Positions 23,268 through 32,776 of a DNA stretch of 64,000 nucleotides are shown in pieces; the stretch's first letter is position 1, and every line of letters begins with the position of its first letter. The notes under the pieces were generated by a model that worked only from the letters and a program-made list of their open reading frames with translations, had not been told where the DNA came from and searched no databases. A program made the translations under genes and the position numbers. The DNA comes from Kiloniellaceae bacterium (lineage in GTDB: Bacteria > Pseudomonadota > Alphaproteobacteria > Kiloniellales > J153), in NCBI GenBank assembly GCA_021776115.1, contig JAJFGN010000001.1, forward strand, positions 62,001 to 126,000, in the 5' to 3' direction.

Positions 23268-23296
23268 CCTATATATGTCTGCTTCTTTAACCGCAA
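23268..23296 (-). promoter_or_regulatory. candidate sigma-70 promoter of korAB
   Basis: On the minus strand TTGCGG (23291-23296), 17 bp, TATAGG (23268-23273). Start of transcription would fall near 23261, giving a leader of about 60 bases to the preferred korA start. Confidence 0.4.
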
Positions 23297-23415
23297 GTTC
23301 AATGCTGCTTTTTACCTTGCCGAGAGAACTAGTTCATCCCCGGAATATTTGAGGACATGCCAGCTCCATATCAACTAGCCTGCCATATCTTGGCGGATTT
23401 TGCCCGGTTCAACGA

Positions 23416-24753
23416 TCACGCGGGCTCATTTGTTTGTGATCCGCTGAATTCCTTGGCCAGGATCTCCAGCATGTCATTGATCCGGACCAACTTTCGGCGC
23501 GGCGCACCTACTGAAGCGGCAGCGATTTCGGCGGCCTCAATACGTTGCCAGTCTCGAAATGTAACCCGGCGGACACCGCGCCCGCGCAAGAGCGCCTCCA
23601 AGGCACGCCGTCCCGGCTTACCGCCCTGCCCGGCATCCTGCGCGATCTGAGCTGCGACCTCATCGCCATCGGTCTTGTTCGTGCCAATGACGCCTGTGGG
23701 CCCGCGTTTGGCCCACCCGACAACATATAAACCGGGCTCGACCCGGCCATCCCGGCTACGAACGACGCCACTCTCCGCATCGATCGGGACGCCCTCGACC
23801 GGCGCCATGCGATAGCCGATTGCCGAGACCACAAGGCCGCAGGGAAGGTCGATAAACTCGCCTGTGCCGACGGCCCGCTCATCCTGCAGACTGGTGCGCT
23901 CGAGGCGCAGACCCTCGACCCGGTCCCCGCCCAGAATCTCCACCGGCCTGGCGTTGAAGAGGAAGCGCAGGCGTTTGCGCCGCTCCGCCACGTCCCTTTG
24001 CGCGAAACCACGAAGGGTCTTTAGATTCTTTTCGGCCAAACGGTGGGTCCGGTCGCTCATCCGGCCAGTCACCTCGTCCGGCAGGTCCTTGGCCTCGACC
24101 AGGGGCACGCAATCCATCAAATCGTTGAGCTCGCTCAGCTCCTTATTCGTGAACTTGGCCTGTAACGGGCCCCGGCGACCAATAACAGTGACCTCGCGGA
24201 TGGGCGCGCGGTGAATTGCTTTGGCGGCATGGTCGGGCAGGTCGCTGGACGCCATTTCGGCCGGTGTCTTGACTAAAACGCGCGCTACGTCCAACGCTAC
24301 GTTGCCGTTCCCGATAACGCAGACGTGTTCGACATTCAGGTTGGGATTCAAATCGGTAAAATCCGGGTGACCGTTGTACCAGCCGACAAAAGCGGCGGCG
24401 CCATATACGCCCGCCTTGCCGCCACCCGGAAGCGCCAATTCCCGATCCACGGGCGCACCGAGCGCGAGGACAACGGCGTCGTATATACTGCGCAACTCTA
24501 CCAGGGAAACATCGCGGCCGAGATGGACGTTGCCGAAATAGGCAATCCGTTCGTGCGTGGCGGTCTTGGCGAACGCCCGCGAAACGGCCTTTGTGCTCTG
24601 ATGGTCCGGGGCAACGCCGCCCCGAATCAATCCAAAAGGGGTCGGCAGAGCCTCGACGATATCGACTTGGCAGTCCTGACCGGATTTGATCAGCGCGGCC
24701 GCCGTGTAGAAGCCGCTGGGTCCGGCTCCAACGACGGCGATGGAAACGGGCAT
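23416..24753 (-). CDS. adrenodoxin-reductase-type ferredoxin-NADP+ reductase
   Basis: 445 residues. FAD site VVGAGPSGFYTAAAL at residues 6-20, the family signature GVAPDHQSTKAVSRAF near 47-62, an NADP Rossmann GNGNVALDVARVL near 150, and the C-terminal GWAKRGPTGVIGTNKTDG near 365. This is the mitochondrial-adrenodoxin-reductase/FprA type rather than the plant-type FNR. It passes electrons between NADPH and ferredoxin. Located 167 bp upstream of korAB on the same strand; KorAB generates or consumes reduced ferredoxin, so a functional link is plausible. Confidence 0.9.
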   Translation of the reverse strand: MPVSIAVVGAGPSGFYTAAALIKSGQDCQVDIVEALPTPFGLIRGGVAPDHQSTKAVSRAFAKTATHERIAYFGNVHLGRDVSLVELRSIYDAVVLALGAPVDRELALPGGGKAGVYGAAAFVGWYNGHPDFTDLNPNLNVEHVCVIGNGNVALDVARVLVKTPAEMASSDLPDHAAKAIHRAPIREVTVIGRRGPLQAKFTNKELSELNDLMDCVPLVEAKDLPDEVTGRMSDRTHRLAEKNLKTLRGFAQRDVAERRKRLRFLFNARPVEILGGDRVEGLRLERTSLQDERAVGTGEFIDLPCGLVVSAIGYRMAPVEGVPIDAESGVVRSRDGRVEPGLYVVGWAKRGPTGVIGTNKTDGDEVAAQIAQDAGQGGKPGRRALEALLRGRGVRRVTFRDWQRIEAAEIAAASVGAPRRKLVRINDMLEILAKEFSGSQTNEPA

Positions 24754-24911
24754 GAGCCCACCTTCCCAATTCCCCTCTGCCCCTAGGGGGCTCTCATAAC
24801 CGAGTCCCGCACCCAGCGCAATGCGCGCCCCCGAAACGGCGAGCGAAACGCCTATCTGGCACTTTAGAGCAGCTTATACCAAGGGTCGTTGATATTAGAT
24901 CGGTTTTTGAA

Positions 24912-25889
24912 TTAGTTGGCTTGGCTCTTCAGCTTGCGCCACTTCGCGACGTTGCTGTTGTGTTCGTCGAGAGTCTTGGCGAAGGCGTGCCCGCCATTGC
25001 CGGCGGCGACGAAGTAAAGATAGTCGCTCAGGGCCGGATTCAGCACCGCTTCGATCGACGCGCGGCCCGGATTGGCGATCGGCCCGGCCGGCAAGCCACC
25101 ATTCGTGTAAGTGTTGTATTCGCTATCCGTCTGCAAATCTTTGCGCGTCAACTCGCGTCCCAAGGGCGCGACTCCATGGGTGATGCCATAGGTGACGGTC
25201 GGGTCCGATTGCAGGCGCATGCCGGCCCGAAGGCGGTTCACGAATACCGACGCGACCAAGGGGCGTTCTTCCGGCACTCCGGTTTCCTTCTCGACAATAG
25301 AAGCCAGAATCAGGGCCTCTTCGGGGGATTCAAGAGGTATTCCGGCGCCACGTTTCTCCCACAACTCAGCCACGGCTTCACGCATCGCCACCTGCATACG
25401 GCCCACCAATTCGGCACGCGTGTCGCCGCGACCGTAGTGGTAGGTTTCGGGCAGCAAAGACCCCTCCGCCGGAATTATGTCCAGCTTACCTTCGAGCGCT
25501 TCCGCCGCCTCGATCAGGGCGGCTGCTTCCGCACTCGTGACGCCCTCGGGCAGAGTCAGGCGGCGGAGTACCGTCTTCCCGCTTAACAGGATATCGACCA
25601 CGCCGCGCATCGAAACCGTGGTCGGAAAGAGATACTCCCCAGCCTTCAGATCGCGTGAGACACGCTTCAAGCGAACGCCCAGGCGAAAGACGAGAGAATC
25701 CTCGATCACGCCCTCAGCTTCCAGCTTGCGCGCGATATCTCCCATGCTGATCCCCGGCTCGATAAAAATCACGGTGTCGGCCTGCAGGGGACCGGGACCA
25801 TCGAAGCGGTCGACCACGAACAGCGCAAGGATCGCGGATGTGAGGAAGACAGCGACCGCGAAGCCGGCCAGAATGGCGAGCCGGCGCAT
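24912..25889 (-). CDS. mltG: endolytic murein transglycosylase MltG
   Basis: 325 residues from ATG 25889, eight bases past the fabF stop; a longer frame overlapping fabF is rejected. A single membrane helix (residues about 4-25) anchors a periplasmic domain with a LysM-like part (IEPGISMGDIARKLEAEGVI) and the YceG catalytic core. The catalytic Glu is residue 200 in ASIVEKETGVPEE; RLQSDPTVTYGI and NTYTNGGLPAGPIANPG are family signatures. It cleaves nascent glycan strands and sets their length. It follows fabF as in many Proteobacteria, where the fab cluster precedes mltG. Confidence 0.93.
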   Translation of the reverse strand: MRRLAILAGFAVAVFLTSAILALFVVDRFDGPGPLQADTVIFIEPGISMGDIARKLEAEGVIEDSLVFRLGVRLKRVSRDLKAGEYLFPTTVSMRGVVDILLSGKTVLRRLTLPEGVTSAEAAALIEAAEALEGKLDIIPAEGSLLPETYHYGRGDTRAELVGRMQVAMREAVAELWEKRGAGIPLESPEEALILASIVEKETGVPEERPLVASVFVNRLRAGMRLQSDPTVTYGITHGVAPLGRELTRKDLQTDSEYNTYTNGGLPAGPIANPGRASIEAVLNPALSDYLYFVAAGNGGHAFAKTLDEHNSNVAKWRKLKSQAN

Positions 25890-25897
25890 CGTCCCGA

Positions 25898-27163
25898 TCA
25901 ACCGTACTGGGCAAGCACCAAACTTGCGTTCGTGCCGCCAAAGCCAAAGGAATTCGATAGGGCCGCGCGCACTGGGCGCTCTTTTGCCTTGTGCGGAACG
26001 AGATCGATACCGTCGCATTCCGGCGCGGGGTCATCCAAGTTGAGTGTCGGCGGCACAACATTATTGTTGATCGCAAGAACGGAGAATATCGCCTCCGCCG
26101 CACCGGCCGCGCCCAGCAAGTGGCCAATCGCCGATTTGGTCGATGACATGCTGAGCTTGGACGTGTGTGCGCCGAACAATCGTCTCACGGCTCCCAACTC
26201 AATCAAGTCGCCGATCGGAGTCGAGGTTCCGTGCGCGTTTATGTAATCGATATCCTCGGGGTTCAGCTTGGCGCGCTTCAGCGCCGCCGACATGGCGCGA
26301 TAGGCCCCGTCACCGTCCGCCGCCGGGGCGGTAACGTGATGGGCATCGCCCGACATGCCATAGCCGATGACTTCTGCGTAGATCTTCGCGCCACGGGCCT
26401 TGGCGTGTTCGAGCTCTTCCAGCACGACGACGCCCGCCCCTTCACCCATGACAAAACCGTCACGGCCTTCGTCCCAGGGGCGCGATGCCTTTTCCGGAGT
26501 ATCGTTGTATTTGGTCGACAAGGCCCGCGACGCCGCGAAGCCCGCCATACCCAGGCGGCAAACCGCCGCCTCGGCGCCGCCGGCGACCATGACGTCGGCA
26601 TCTTCCAACACGATCAAACGCGCCGCGTCGCCGATCGCGTGCGCACCGGTAGAACACGCCGTGACAACCGAATGGTTCGGCCCCTTGAAGCCATAGCGGA
26701 TCGAGACCTGACCGGAGGCCAGATTAATCAGGGCGGCGGGAATGAAAAATGGCGAGAGACGGCGCGGCCCCCGCTCATGCACGGTAAGCGCGCCTTCACA
26801 GATGGTCTGCAGTCCCCCGATACCGGACCCGATCATGACGCCCGTGCGCTCGCGATCCTCGTCGCTCTCGGCGACCCACCCCGAATCCTCAACCGCCTGC
26901 TGCGCCGCCGCGATCGCAAAGGCGATGAAGGGGTCGATCTTCCGCCGCTCGGCCGGGGTCATGTAGTCGTCGGCATTGAAGCCGCCCGCGGCGGTTTCCC
27001 CGTGCGGCAACTGACCGGCGATCTTCGAGGGTATGTCGGAAACGTCGAAACTCTGAATCGCGCGCAATCCCGAACGCCCGGCAGTCAAAAGCTCCCAGAC
27101 ATGGGGCACGCCACAGCCCAAAGGCGTGATCAAACCGAGCCCGGTAACGACAACTCGCCTCAT
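25898..27163 (-). CDS. fabF: beta-ketoacyl-ACP synthase II
   Basis: 421 residues, thiolase fold. Active-site Cys is residue 170 in SVVTACSTGAHAIGDA; the two catalytic His are in NAHGTSTPIGD near 310 and SAIGHLLGAAGA near 345. It condenses acyl-ACP with malonyl-ACP and is needed for chain elongation and temperature-dependent unsaturated fatty acid balance. The acpP gene is 51 bp upstream and mltG 8 bp downstream on the same strand. Confidence 0.96.
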   Translation of the reverse strand: MRRVVVTGLGLITPLGCGVPHVWELLTAGRSGLRAIQSFDVSDIPSKIAGQLPHGETAAGGFNADDYMTPAERRKIDPFIAFAIAAAQQAVEDSGWVAESDEDRERTGVMIGSGIGGLQTICEGALTVHERGPRRLSPFFIPAALINLASGQVSIRYGFKGPNHSVVTACSTGAHAIGDAARLIVLEDADVMVAGGAEAAVCRLGMAGFAASRALSTKYNDTPEKASRPWDEGRDGFVMGEGAGVVVLEELEHAKARGAKIYAEVIGYGMSGDAHHVTAPAADGDGAYRAMSAALKRAKLNPEDIDYINAHGTSTPIGDLIELGAVRRLFGAHTSKLSMSSTKSAIGHLLGAAGAAEAIFSVLAINNNVVPPTLNLDDPAPECDGIDLVPHKAKERPVRAALSNSFGFGGTNASLVLAQYG

Positions 27164-27214
27164 AACCCGCGCCCGCCGAAAATTTGTTCAGGACGGCCCG
27201 AACGGGCCGCCAAA

Positions 27215-27451
27215 TTATGCGTGCTGCTGAATGAAATCGACCGCATCCTTAACGGTCACGATCTTTTCCGCGGCATCGTCCGGAATCTCGCATCCGAATT
27301 CTTCCTCGAACGCCATCACCAGTTCGACGGTATCGAGGCTATCGGCGCCCAGATCGTCAATGAAGCTGGCGTTTTCCGAGACCTTGGACTCGTCCACCCC
27401 CAAATGCTCCACGACAATCTTCTTAACGCGTTCGGCAGTGTCATTACTCAT
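27215..27451 (-). CDS. acpP: acyl carrier protein
   Basis: 78 residues, acidic. The phosphopantetheine Ser is residue 38 in [19 protein letters not shown], the standard DSL motif. It carries growing acyl chains for fatty acid synthesis. Own promoter candidate at 27553-27581 in the gap after fabG. Confidence 0.97.
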   Translation of the reverse strand: MSNDTAERVKKIVVEHLGVDESKVSENASFIDDLGADSLDTVELVMAFEEEFGCEIPDDAAEKIVTVKDAVDFIQQHA

Positions 27452-27552
27452 TGATTATGTCCTCAGATTGGCCAGCGTTTTTCAGCTTAGAATCGGGTTA
27501 GAATCTGGAAGTTGGCTTGCCGCTTTATTCCCCAAGCGCGCGGGGCGCCGCC

Positions 27553-27581
27553 TCTTAACACAGTTCATTGGAGTTTGCCAA
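27553..27581 (-). promoter_or_regulatory. candidate sigma-70 promoter of acpP
   Basis: On the minus strand TTGGCA (27576-27581), exactly 17 bp, TTAAGA (27553-27558). The -35 box is one mismatch from TTGACA; the -10 box is weak. It would give a leader of roughly 95 bases before the acpP start, in line with the need for high ACP expression. Confidence 0.45.
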
Positions 27582-27620
27582 CGCTCGGGACCGGGTCCGA
27601 AAAATGCCCCCGGCAACCCG

Positions 27621-28358
27621 CTATATCATGGCCATTCCGCCGTTGACATGCAAGGTTTGGCCGGTCACGTAGGCGGCCTCCTGACTCGCCAGGTAGACCA
27701 CGGCAGCGGCAATGTCCTGCGGCGAGCCGAGGCGCCCTAGCGGCACGGCACTCAGAAGCTTCTCTTGCTGGGCCTCGCCCAAGGCGCCGGTCATCGCGGT
27801 TTCAATGAACCCGGGGGCGACGCAGTTGACCGTAATACCGCGTGAAGCGACTTCTTGGGCCAGCGCCTTCGACAAGCCGATCATCCCGGCCTTTGAGGCG
27901 GCGTAATTCGCCTGACCCGGGTTGCCGGTCACCCCAACAATCGAAGTTATGCCCACGATTCGGCCCCACCGGCGCTTCATCATGCCGCGCAAAGACGCCC
28001 GGGCCAGGCGGAATCCGGCGCTGAGATTGACCGCCAAGACCTGGTCCCACTCCTCGTCCTTCATCCGCATGGCCAGGTTATCTCGTGTGAGTCCGGCGTT
28101 GTTGACCAGGATATCGAGAGCGCCCAGGGCGGCCTCCGCCGCGCCCGGCAGGGCCGCCGTGGCCGCCGGATCGCCCAAGTCGCACGGCAGGACGTGGACA
28201 CGCTGCCGCAGCTCGCTGGCCAAGGTATCCAGCGCCTCGCGCCGGGTCCCGGACAAGGCAACCGACGCGCCCTGGGCATGCAGGGCCCGTGCGATGGCGC
28301 CACCGATGCCGCCGGAAGCCCCCGTTACCAGCGCGCCTTTTCCACTCAGATCGAACAT
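27621..28358 (-). CDS. fabG: 3-oxoacyl-ACP reductase
   Basis: 245 residues from ATG 28358, which follows GGAGGAAAG and gives the standard FabG length; an ATG 15 bases earlier lies within the ribosome site. NADPH motif TGASGGIGGAIA at 12-23, NNAG at 86-89, catalytic Ser139, Tyr152 and Lys156 (YAASK). Reduces 3-oxoacyl-ACP to 3-hydroxyacyl-ACP. Confidence 0.95.
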   Translation of the reverse strand: MFDLSGKGALVTGASGGIGGAIARALHAQGASVALSGTRREALDTLASELRQRVHVLPCDLGDPAATAALPGAAEAALGALDILVNNAGLTRDNLAMRMKDEEWDQVLAVNLSAGFRLARASLRGMMKRRWGRIVGITSIVGVTGNPGQANYAASKAGMIGLSKALAQEVASRGITVNCVAPGFIETAMTGALGEAQQEKLLSAVPLGRLGSPQDIAAAVVYLASQEAAYVTGQTLHVNGGMAMI

Positions 28359-28414
28359 CTTGCTTTCCTCCACCCAATCATGCGCCGGTCTCCGGGACGC
28401 TCACCTCTCGAATC

Positions 28415-29356
28415 TCAAAGCAACTTGATTAAGGTTTCGATCTCTGCCGGCGTGCCCGCCTTATGGCTGCCGAGTTCGCGGTCTATGCGCCGGGTAAGGC
28501 CGCTCAGCACCTGACCGGCGCCCAATTCGACCAGAGTATCGACACCGTGTTGCTTCATATAGAGAACCGATTCGCGCCATCGCACCATACCGGTCACCTG
28601 CCGGACCAGAAGGGGACGGATATCCTCGGGCTCTTGAACCGACTCGGCGGTCACGTTGGACACCAGGGCGATATGGGGCGGCATAATCGCGGTTTCGGCC
28701 AAGGCGGCGGCCATGACATCGGCCGCCGGTGCCATAAGCGCACAGTGGAAAGGTGCGCTGACCGGCAACAGGATCGCGCGCCGCGCGCCTTTTTCGCTCG
28801 CCAGCTCGATCGCCCGTTCCACGGCCCCCTTGGCGCCGCTGACCACGATCTGTCCGGGGGCATTGTCGTTGGCCGGCGCGCAGATTTCGCCTTGCGCGGC
28901 GGCGGCGGCCACTTCGCGAACGGCATCGAGATCGAGCCCGAGCAGGGCCGCCATTGCCCCCTCGCCCACCGGCACCGCCTCCTGCATGGCTTGACCGCGC
29001 CGCTTGAGGAGCAGGGCCGCATCGGACAAAGACAAGCCGCCAGCGGCGGCCAGGGCCGAATATTCCCCCAAGGAGTGCCCGGCCACGAAATCGCCCTTAT
29101 CGGCTAGCCGCAGGCCGCCTTCCTTTTCCAGCACCCGAACCACGGCCATGCTGACCGCAAAGAGCGCCGGCTGGGCGTTCTCTGTCAGGGTCAGATCGCT
29201 CTCCGGCCCATCGAACATCAGGCGCGACAGGCGCTGCGACAAGGTTTCGTCGATTTCCTCGAAAACCTCGCGCGCGGCCGGAAACGCCTCGGCTAGCGCG
29301 GCGCCCATGCCGACCGCCTGCGAGCCCTGGCCCGGAAACACGAATGCGCGGCTCAT
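28415..29356 (-). CDS. fabD: malonyl-CoA:ACP transacylase
   Basis: 313 residues from ATG 29356, preceded by GGGGGAAGG; the longer open frame upstream is not family sequence. FVFPGQGSQAVGMG at the N-terminus, nucleophile Ser95 in GHSLGEYSAL, and the catalytic His in VSAPFHCALM near residue 205. Loads malonyl groups onto ACP. First gene of the minus-strand fab cluster, divergent from rpsF. Confidence 0.95.
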   Translation of the reverse strand: MSRAFVFPGQGSQAVGMGAALAEAFPAAREVFEEIDETLSQRLSRLMFDGPESDLTLTENAQPALFAVSMAVVRVLEKEGGLRLADKGDFVAGHSLGEYSALAAAGGLSLSDAALLLKRRGQAMQEAVPVGEGAMAALLGLDLDAVREVAAAAAQGEICAPANDNAPGQIVVSGAKGAVERAIELASEKGARRAILLPVSAPFHCALMAPAADVMAAALAETAIMPPHIALVSNVTAESVQEPEDIRPLLVRQVTGMVRWRESVLYMKQHGVDTLVELGAGQVLSGLTRRIDRELGSHKAGTPAEIETLIKLL

Positions 29357-29688
29357 ATCTCGCCTTCCCCCTTGGATTAATCCTGGCTGCGGATCTTGGC
29401 TTCCGCCCCTTTTTGGCGGGACAGAGAAAGCCGTCCGCCGCCAGCCTGTCAAGCGCCGTACGCGGGCGCGCCTGCGCGCGGCGGGCAGACGCCGGCGCCG
29501 ACGCCTCTGGCGCTTGCACGCCTCCCTGGTATGTGTATAGTCGCGCGCCTCAAGCGAATTGAGACAACTCCTTGCCGGCACCTGGGGCGATACGCCCGGA
29601 ACGGGGCCGGTTAGGACCGATCGGCTGAACGATCTGGCCTCTTGGCCACCGTCAGCTCCGGTCCGGGAACAGCCGTGAGGAGTAAAAC
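29357..29688. other. 332-bp divergent intergenic region between fabD and rpsF
   Basis: Contains a clear plus-strand promoter for the ribosomal genes (29514-29541) and a GC-rich leader of about 140 bases before rpsF with several possible stems, which could host S6/S18 feedback but shows no motif I can verify. No gene is seen. Confidence 0.5.
29514..29541 (+). promoter_or_regulatory. sigma-70 promoter of rpsF-rpsR-rplI
   Basis: TTGCAC (29514-29519), 16 bp, TATAGT (29536-29541). Both boxes are close to consensus. Transcription would start near 29548, leaving a leader of about 140 bases. Confidence 0.65.
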
Positions 29689-30180
29689 ATGGCACTTTAT
29701 GAGTGCGTGCTAATTGCGCGCCAAGACATCTCGTCCAACCAAGCCGAAGGCCTGGTCGACCAATTTTCCGAAATCGTCGAAACCAATGGCGGTAAGGTCA
29801 CCAAAAAAGAGATGTGGGGCCTGCGTACGCTGGCCTATCGCATCAAAAAGAACCGCAAGGCGCATTACGCTCTACTTAACCTCGATGCGCCGCCCGCCGC
29901 AGTGGCCGAGATGGAGCGCAACCTGCGCCTAAACGAGGACGTGCTTCGATATTTGACCCTGCGGGTCGACGAGCATGAGGAAGGGCCGTCAATCGTCCTC
30001 CAGGCACGTGAGCGGCGCGACGATCGCGGTGGACGCGACGGCGGCCGGTTTAGCCGTGGCGGTCCGCGCGGCGATGGCGGCGGCCCGCGCGGCGATAGGG
30101 GTGACCGGGGCGATCGACCCCCGCGCGTTGAGTCGGCCGAAGAAAAACCGGCCGAAGAAAAACAGGAGACGCCGGCATGA
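29689..30180 (+). CDS. rpsF: 30S ribosomal protein S6 with Gly/Arg-rich tail
   Basis: 163 residues, ATG preceded by GAGGAG. Residues 1-100 are the S6 fold ([55 protein letters not shown]). The last 60 residues are an added tail rich in Asp, Arg and Gly ([25 protein letters not shown]) ending in a Glu/Lys stretch. Overlaps rpsR by four bases. S6 binds S18 on the platform of the small subunit. Confidence 0.97.
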   Translation: MALYECVLIARQDISSNQAEGLVDQFSEIVETNGGKVTKKEMWGLRTLAYRIKKNRKAHYALLNLDAPPAAVAEMERNLRLNEDVLRYLTLRVDEHEEGPSIVLQARERRDDRGGRDGGRFSRGGPRGDGGGPRGDRGDRGDRPPRVESAEEKPAEEKQETPA

Positions 30181-30437
30181 CCGAGATTCAAGTCGTCAGC
30201 AAGAGCGCCGGTGGCCGGCGGCCCTTCTTCCGCCGCCGCAAGAGCTGCCCCTTCACGGGCCCGAACGCGCAAAAAATAGACTATAAGGATGTGCGCATGC
30301 TGCAGCGCTACATTTCTGAGCGCGGCAAGATCGTACCGAGCCGGATTACGGCCGTCTCGACCAAGAAGCAGCGCTTGTTGGCCAAGGCCATCAAGCGCGC
30401 ACGCTTCCTGGCCCTGATTCCCTACCTCCTCCAGTAG
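30177..30437 (+). CDS. rpsR: 30S ribosomal protein S18
   Basis: 86 residues with the family core [40 protein letters not shown] and [20 protein letters not shown]. Start overlaps the rpsF stop (ATGA). Partner of S6. Confidence 0.98.
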   Translation: MTEIQVVSKSAGGRRPFFRRRKSCPFTGPNAQKIDYKDVRMLQRYISERGKIVPSRITAVSTKKQRLLAKAIKRARFLALIPYLLQ

Positions 30438-30451
30438 AAGGGAGCGGCACG

Positions 30452-31066
30452 ATGCAAGTCATCCTTTTGGAGCGTATCGAGAAGCTAGGCCAAATGGGCG
30501 AAATCGTCTCCGTCAAGCCGGGTTTCGCGCGCAATTATCTGTTGCCGCAACGCAAGGCGCGGCGGGCGACCAAGGAAAACCTGGCGCTCTTCGAGCAACA
30601 TCGCGCCCAGCTCGAGGCCGATAACCTGGAACAGCGCAGCGAGGCCGAGAAGGTCGGCGAGAAGCTCGACGGTCTCACGATCACTTTGATTCGCCAGGCG
30701 GGCGAATCGGGACAACTCTACGGTTCGGTCAACGCCCGCGACATCGCGGCCGAGGTAAGCGCGGCCGGATTTACCGTCGGGCGCTCGCAGATCGAGTTGA
30801 CCACGGTGATCAAAACCCTGGGCCTGCATCCGGTAACTGTGCGCTTGCACCCTGAGGTCACGGTCACCATCACCGTCAATGTCGCCCGCTCCGAGGCGGA
30901 AGCCGAAGCGCAAGCCGAAGCCGGCCGCATGGTCAGTCCCAGCGAGCAGCGCGCGGCGGAGGAAGCGGCGGAAGCCGAGGCCGAGGAAGCACTGGCCAAG
31001 ATCGAGGCCGAAGAGGCCGAAGCCGAGGTTGGCGACTCGGACGAGAAAACCGAAGCGGCTTCCTGA
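30452..31066 (+). CDS. rplI: 50S ribosomal protein L9 with acidic tail
   Basis: 204 residues. N-domain [20 protein letters not shown] and [16 protein letters not shown], connecting helix to about residue 75, C-domain with [15 protein letters not shown]. About 50 extra residues at the C-terminus are almost pure Glu/Ala ([25 protein letters not shown]). It binds 23S rRNA domain V near L1. Followed by an intrinsic terminator. Confidence 0.97.
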   Translation: MQVILLERIEKLGQMGEIVSVKPGFARNYLLPQRKARRATKENLALFEQHRAQLEADNLEQRSEAEKVGEKLDGLTITLIRQAGESGQLYGSVNARDIAAEVSAAGFTVGRSQIELTTVIKTLGLHPVTVRLHPEVTVTITVNVARSEAEAEAQAEAGRMVSPSEQRAAEEAAEAEAEEALAKIEAEEAEAEVGDSDEKTEAAS

Positions 31067-31097
31067 ACGCTTGGATACGACATCTTCGCGACGCAAG

Positions 31098-31121
31098 CGG
31101 CGGCCTTTTGGCCGTCGTTTT
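31098..31121 (+). terminator. intrinsic terminator after rplI
   Basis: Stem CGGCGGCC (31098-31105) with GGCCGTCG (31110-31117), one G-T pair, TTTT loop, then TTTT. The T-run is short, so termination may be partial. Confidence 0.6.
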
Positions 31122-31213
31122 GCATTTCGACTCTGCCTTCATCGCACATCGCGGAATATTATCCCCGTGTTCCCCGTTCTGATTTGGGCTAATTTCTCCC
31201 TTACCCCTGACAA

Positions 31214-32776
31214 ATGCGAGCTTCGTCAATTAGTGTCCGCCTCCTGATGGAACGCAACGCCTCCTCCAACGTCGTCACCCCCCTGCGCACGGACGACTCC
31301 GACAGCGAGGGCCCCTTAAGAGAGCCGCCGGTCAATTTCGAGGCGGAGCAGGCCCTGCTCGGCGCCATCCTGGCCAACAACCGCGCGTACGAGAAGGTTT
31401 CGGATTTTCTGCAGCCGGACCACTTCGCGGACGAAACGCATGCCCGTATATTCGAAGCCTGCGGCAAACTGATCGAACGTGGACAGATCGCCAACGCGGT
31501 CACGCTGAAGCATTTGTTCGACAACGACGAAGCCTTGGCCGACATCGGCGGCGCGCGTTATCTGGCCGATCTGCAAAAGAATTTCGTGACCATCATCAAC
31601 GCGGCGGATTACGGCCGCACGATCCACGACCTGTTTCTGCGCCGCGAGTTGATCGCGCTGGGCGAGGACGTCGTCAACGACGCCTTTCAGCCGGATTTGG
31701 ATATTAAGGCGACGGATCAGATCGAAGCGACGGAGCAGCGTCTTTATAACCTGGCCGAGGCCGGCGCGTCCGAAGGCGGCTTCAAGTCCTTTAAGTCGGC
31801 CGTGGTCGAAGCGATCAGCATGGCCGAACAGGCGCTGAAGCGCGACAGCCATGTCGCCGGCGTCTCCAGCGGATTCAAAGATTTGGACCGCCTGCTCGGC
31901 GGGTTGCATCCCTCCGACCTGGTCATTCTCGCCGCACGCCCTTCGATGGGTAAAACCTCCCTTGCCACCAACATCGCCTATAACGCCGCGGCAACGAAAC
32001 GCCGGCAAAAAGGACCGGACGGCGACACGGTCGATCTTGTGGAGACCGTCGCCTTCTTCTCACTCGAAATGTCGGCCGAACAGCTTGCGACACGCATTAT
32101 TTCGGAGCAGGCGCACGTGCGCTCTGATTCGATTCGGCGCGGCGAGATTCGCGACGACGAATTCGACCGTATCTTCGAGACCAGCCGCCACTTGCACGAG
32201 CTTCCGCTTTTCATCGACGACACCCCATCGCTGAGCGTGCCGGCCTTACGCACCCGGGCGCGCCGCTTGAAGCGACAGCACAACCTGGGCCTGATCGTGG
32301 TCGACTACCTTCAGCTCATGCAGGGCCCGGCTGGCATGCGTAACGAGAACCGGGTGCAGGAAGTCTCCGAAATCACGCGTGGCCTGAAAGCGATCGCCAA
32401 GGAGTTAAACGTCCCCGTGATCGCGCTATCGCAGTTGTCGCGCCAGACCGAACAACGCGACGACAAACGGCCGCAACTTTCGGATCTGCGAGAATCGGGC
32501 TCGATCGAACAGGACGCCGATGTGGTCATGTTCATCTACCGCGAGGAATATTACCTGGCGCGCGAGAAGCCCAGCCACAAGATGACCGAGAGCAGCGACA
32601 AATTCAACGAGCGTCTGGCAAGTTACGAAAAGCGCCTTGAAGATTGCCGCAATATCGCCGAGATCATCGTCGCCAAGCAGCGCCACGGCCCGATAGGCAC
32701 CGTCGAACTGCACTTCATCGGCGAGTTCACGCAATTCAACGATCTGGTACGCGACGACCACTTGCCCCATGACTGA
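31214..32776 (+). CDS. dnaB: replicative DNA helicase DnaB
   Basis: 520 residues; ATG 31214 or the in-frame ATG 31247 may be used, neither has a strong ribosome site. N-terminal domain EAEQALLGAILANNRAYEKV, a linker, then the RecA-like motor with Walker A ARPSMGKTSLATN near residue 240, Walker B LIVVDYLQLMQG near 365, and SQLSRQTEQRDDKRPQLSDL. Unwinds DNA ahead of the replication fork. Overlaps alr by eight bases. Confidence 0.96.
   Translation: MRASSISVRLLMERNASSNVVTPLRTDDSDSEGPLREPPVNFEAEQALLGAILANNRAYEKVSDFLQPDHFADETHARIFEACGKLIERGQIANAVTLKHLFDNDEALADIGGARYLADLQKNFVTIINAADYGRTIHDLFLRRELIALGEDVVNDAFQPDLDIKATDQIEATEQRLYNLAEAGASEGGFKSFKSAVVEAISMAEQALKRDSHVAGVSSGFKDLDRLLGGLHPSDLVILAARPSMGKTSLATNIAYNAAATKRRQKGPDGDTVDLVETVAFFSLEMSAEQLATRIISEQAHVRSDSIRRGEIRDDEFDRIFETSRHLHELPLFIDDTPSLSVPALRTRARRLKRQHNLGLIVVDYLQLMQGPAGMRNENRVQEVSEITRGLKAIAKELNVPVIALSQLSRQTEQRDDKRPQLSDLRESGSIEQDADVVMFIYREEYYLAREKPSHKMTESSDKFNERLASYEKRLEDCRNIAEIIVAKQRHGPIGTVELHFIGEFTQFNDLVRDDHLPHD

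Noticed and set aside
24841..24911. Possible second MITE end near TTTAGAGCAGCTTATACC
   Set aside because: No matching inverted partner was found within the neighbourhood, and similarity to the 5842 element is limited to AGAGC.
25890..26018. Extended N-terminus for mltG
   Set aside because: It would overlap fabF by over 100 bases and adds non-family residues; the ATG at 25889 begins the membrane anchor directly.
26165..27454. 429-codon plus-strand frame across fabF and acpP
   Set aside because: Antisense to two conserved essential genes, no ribosome site, sequence rich in Arg/His with no domain.
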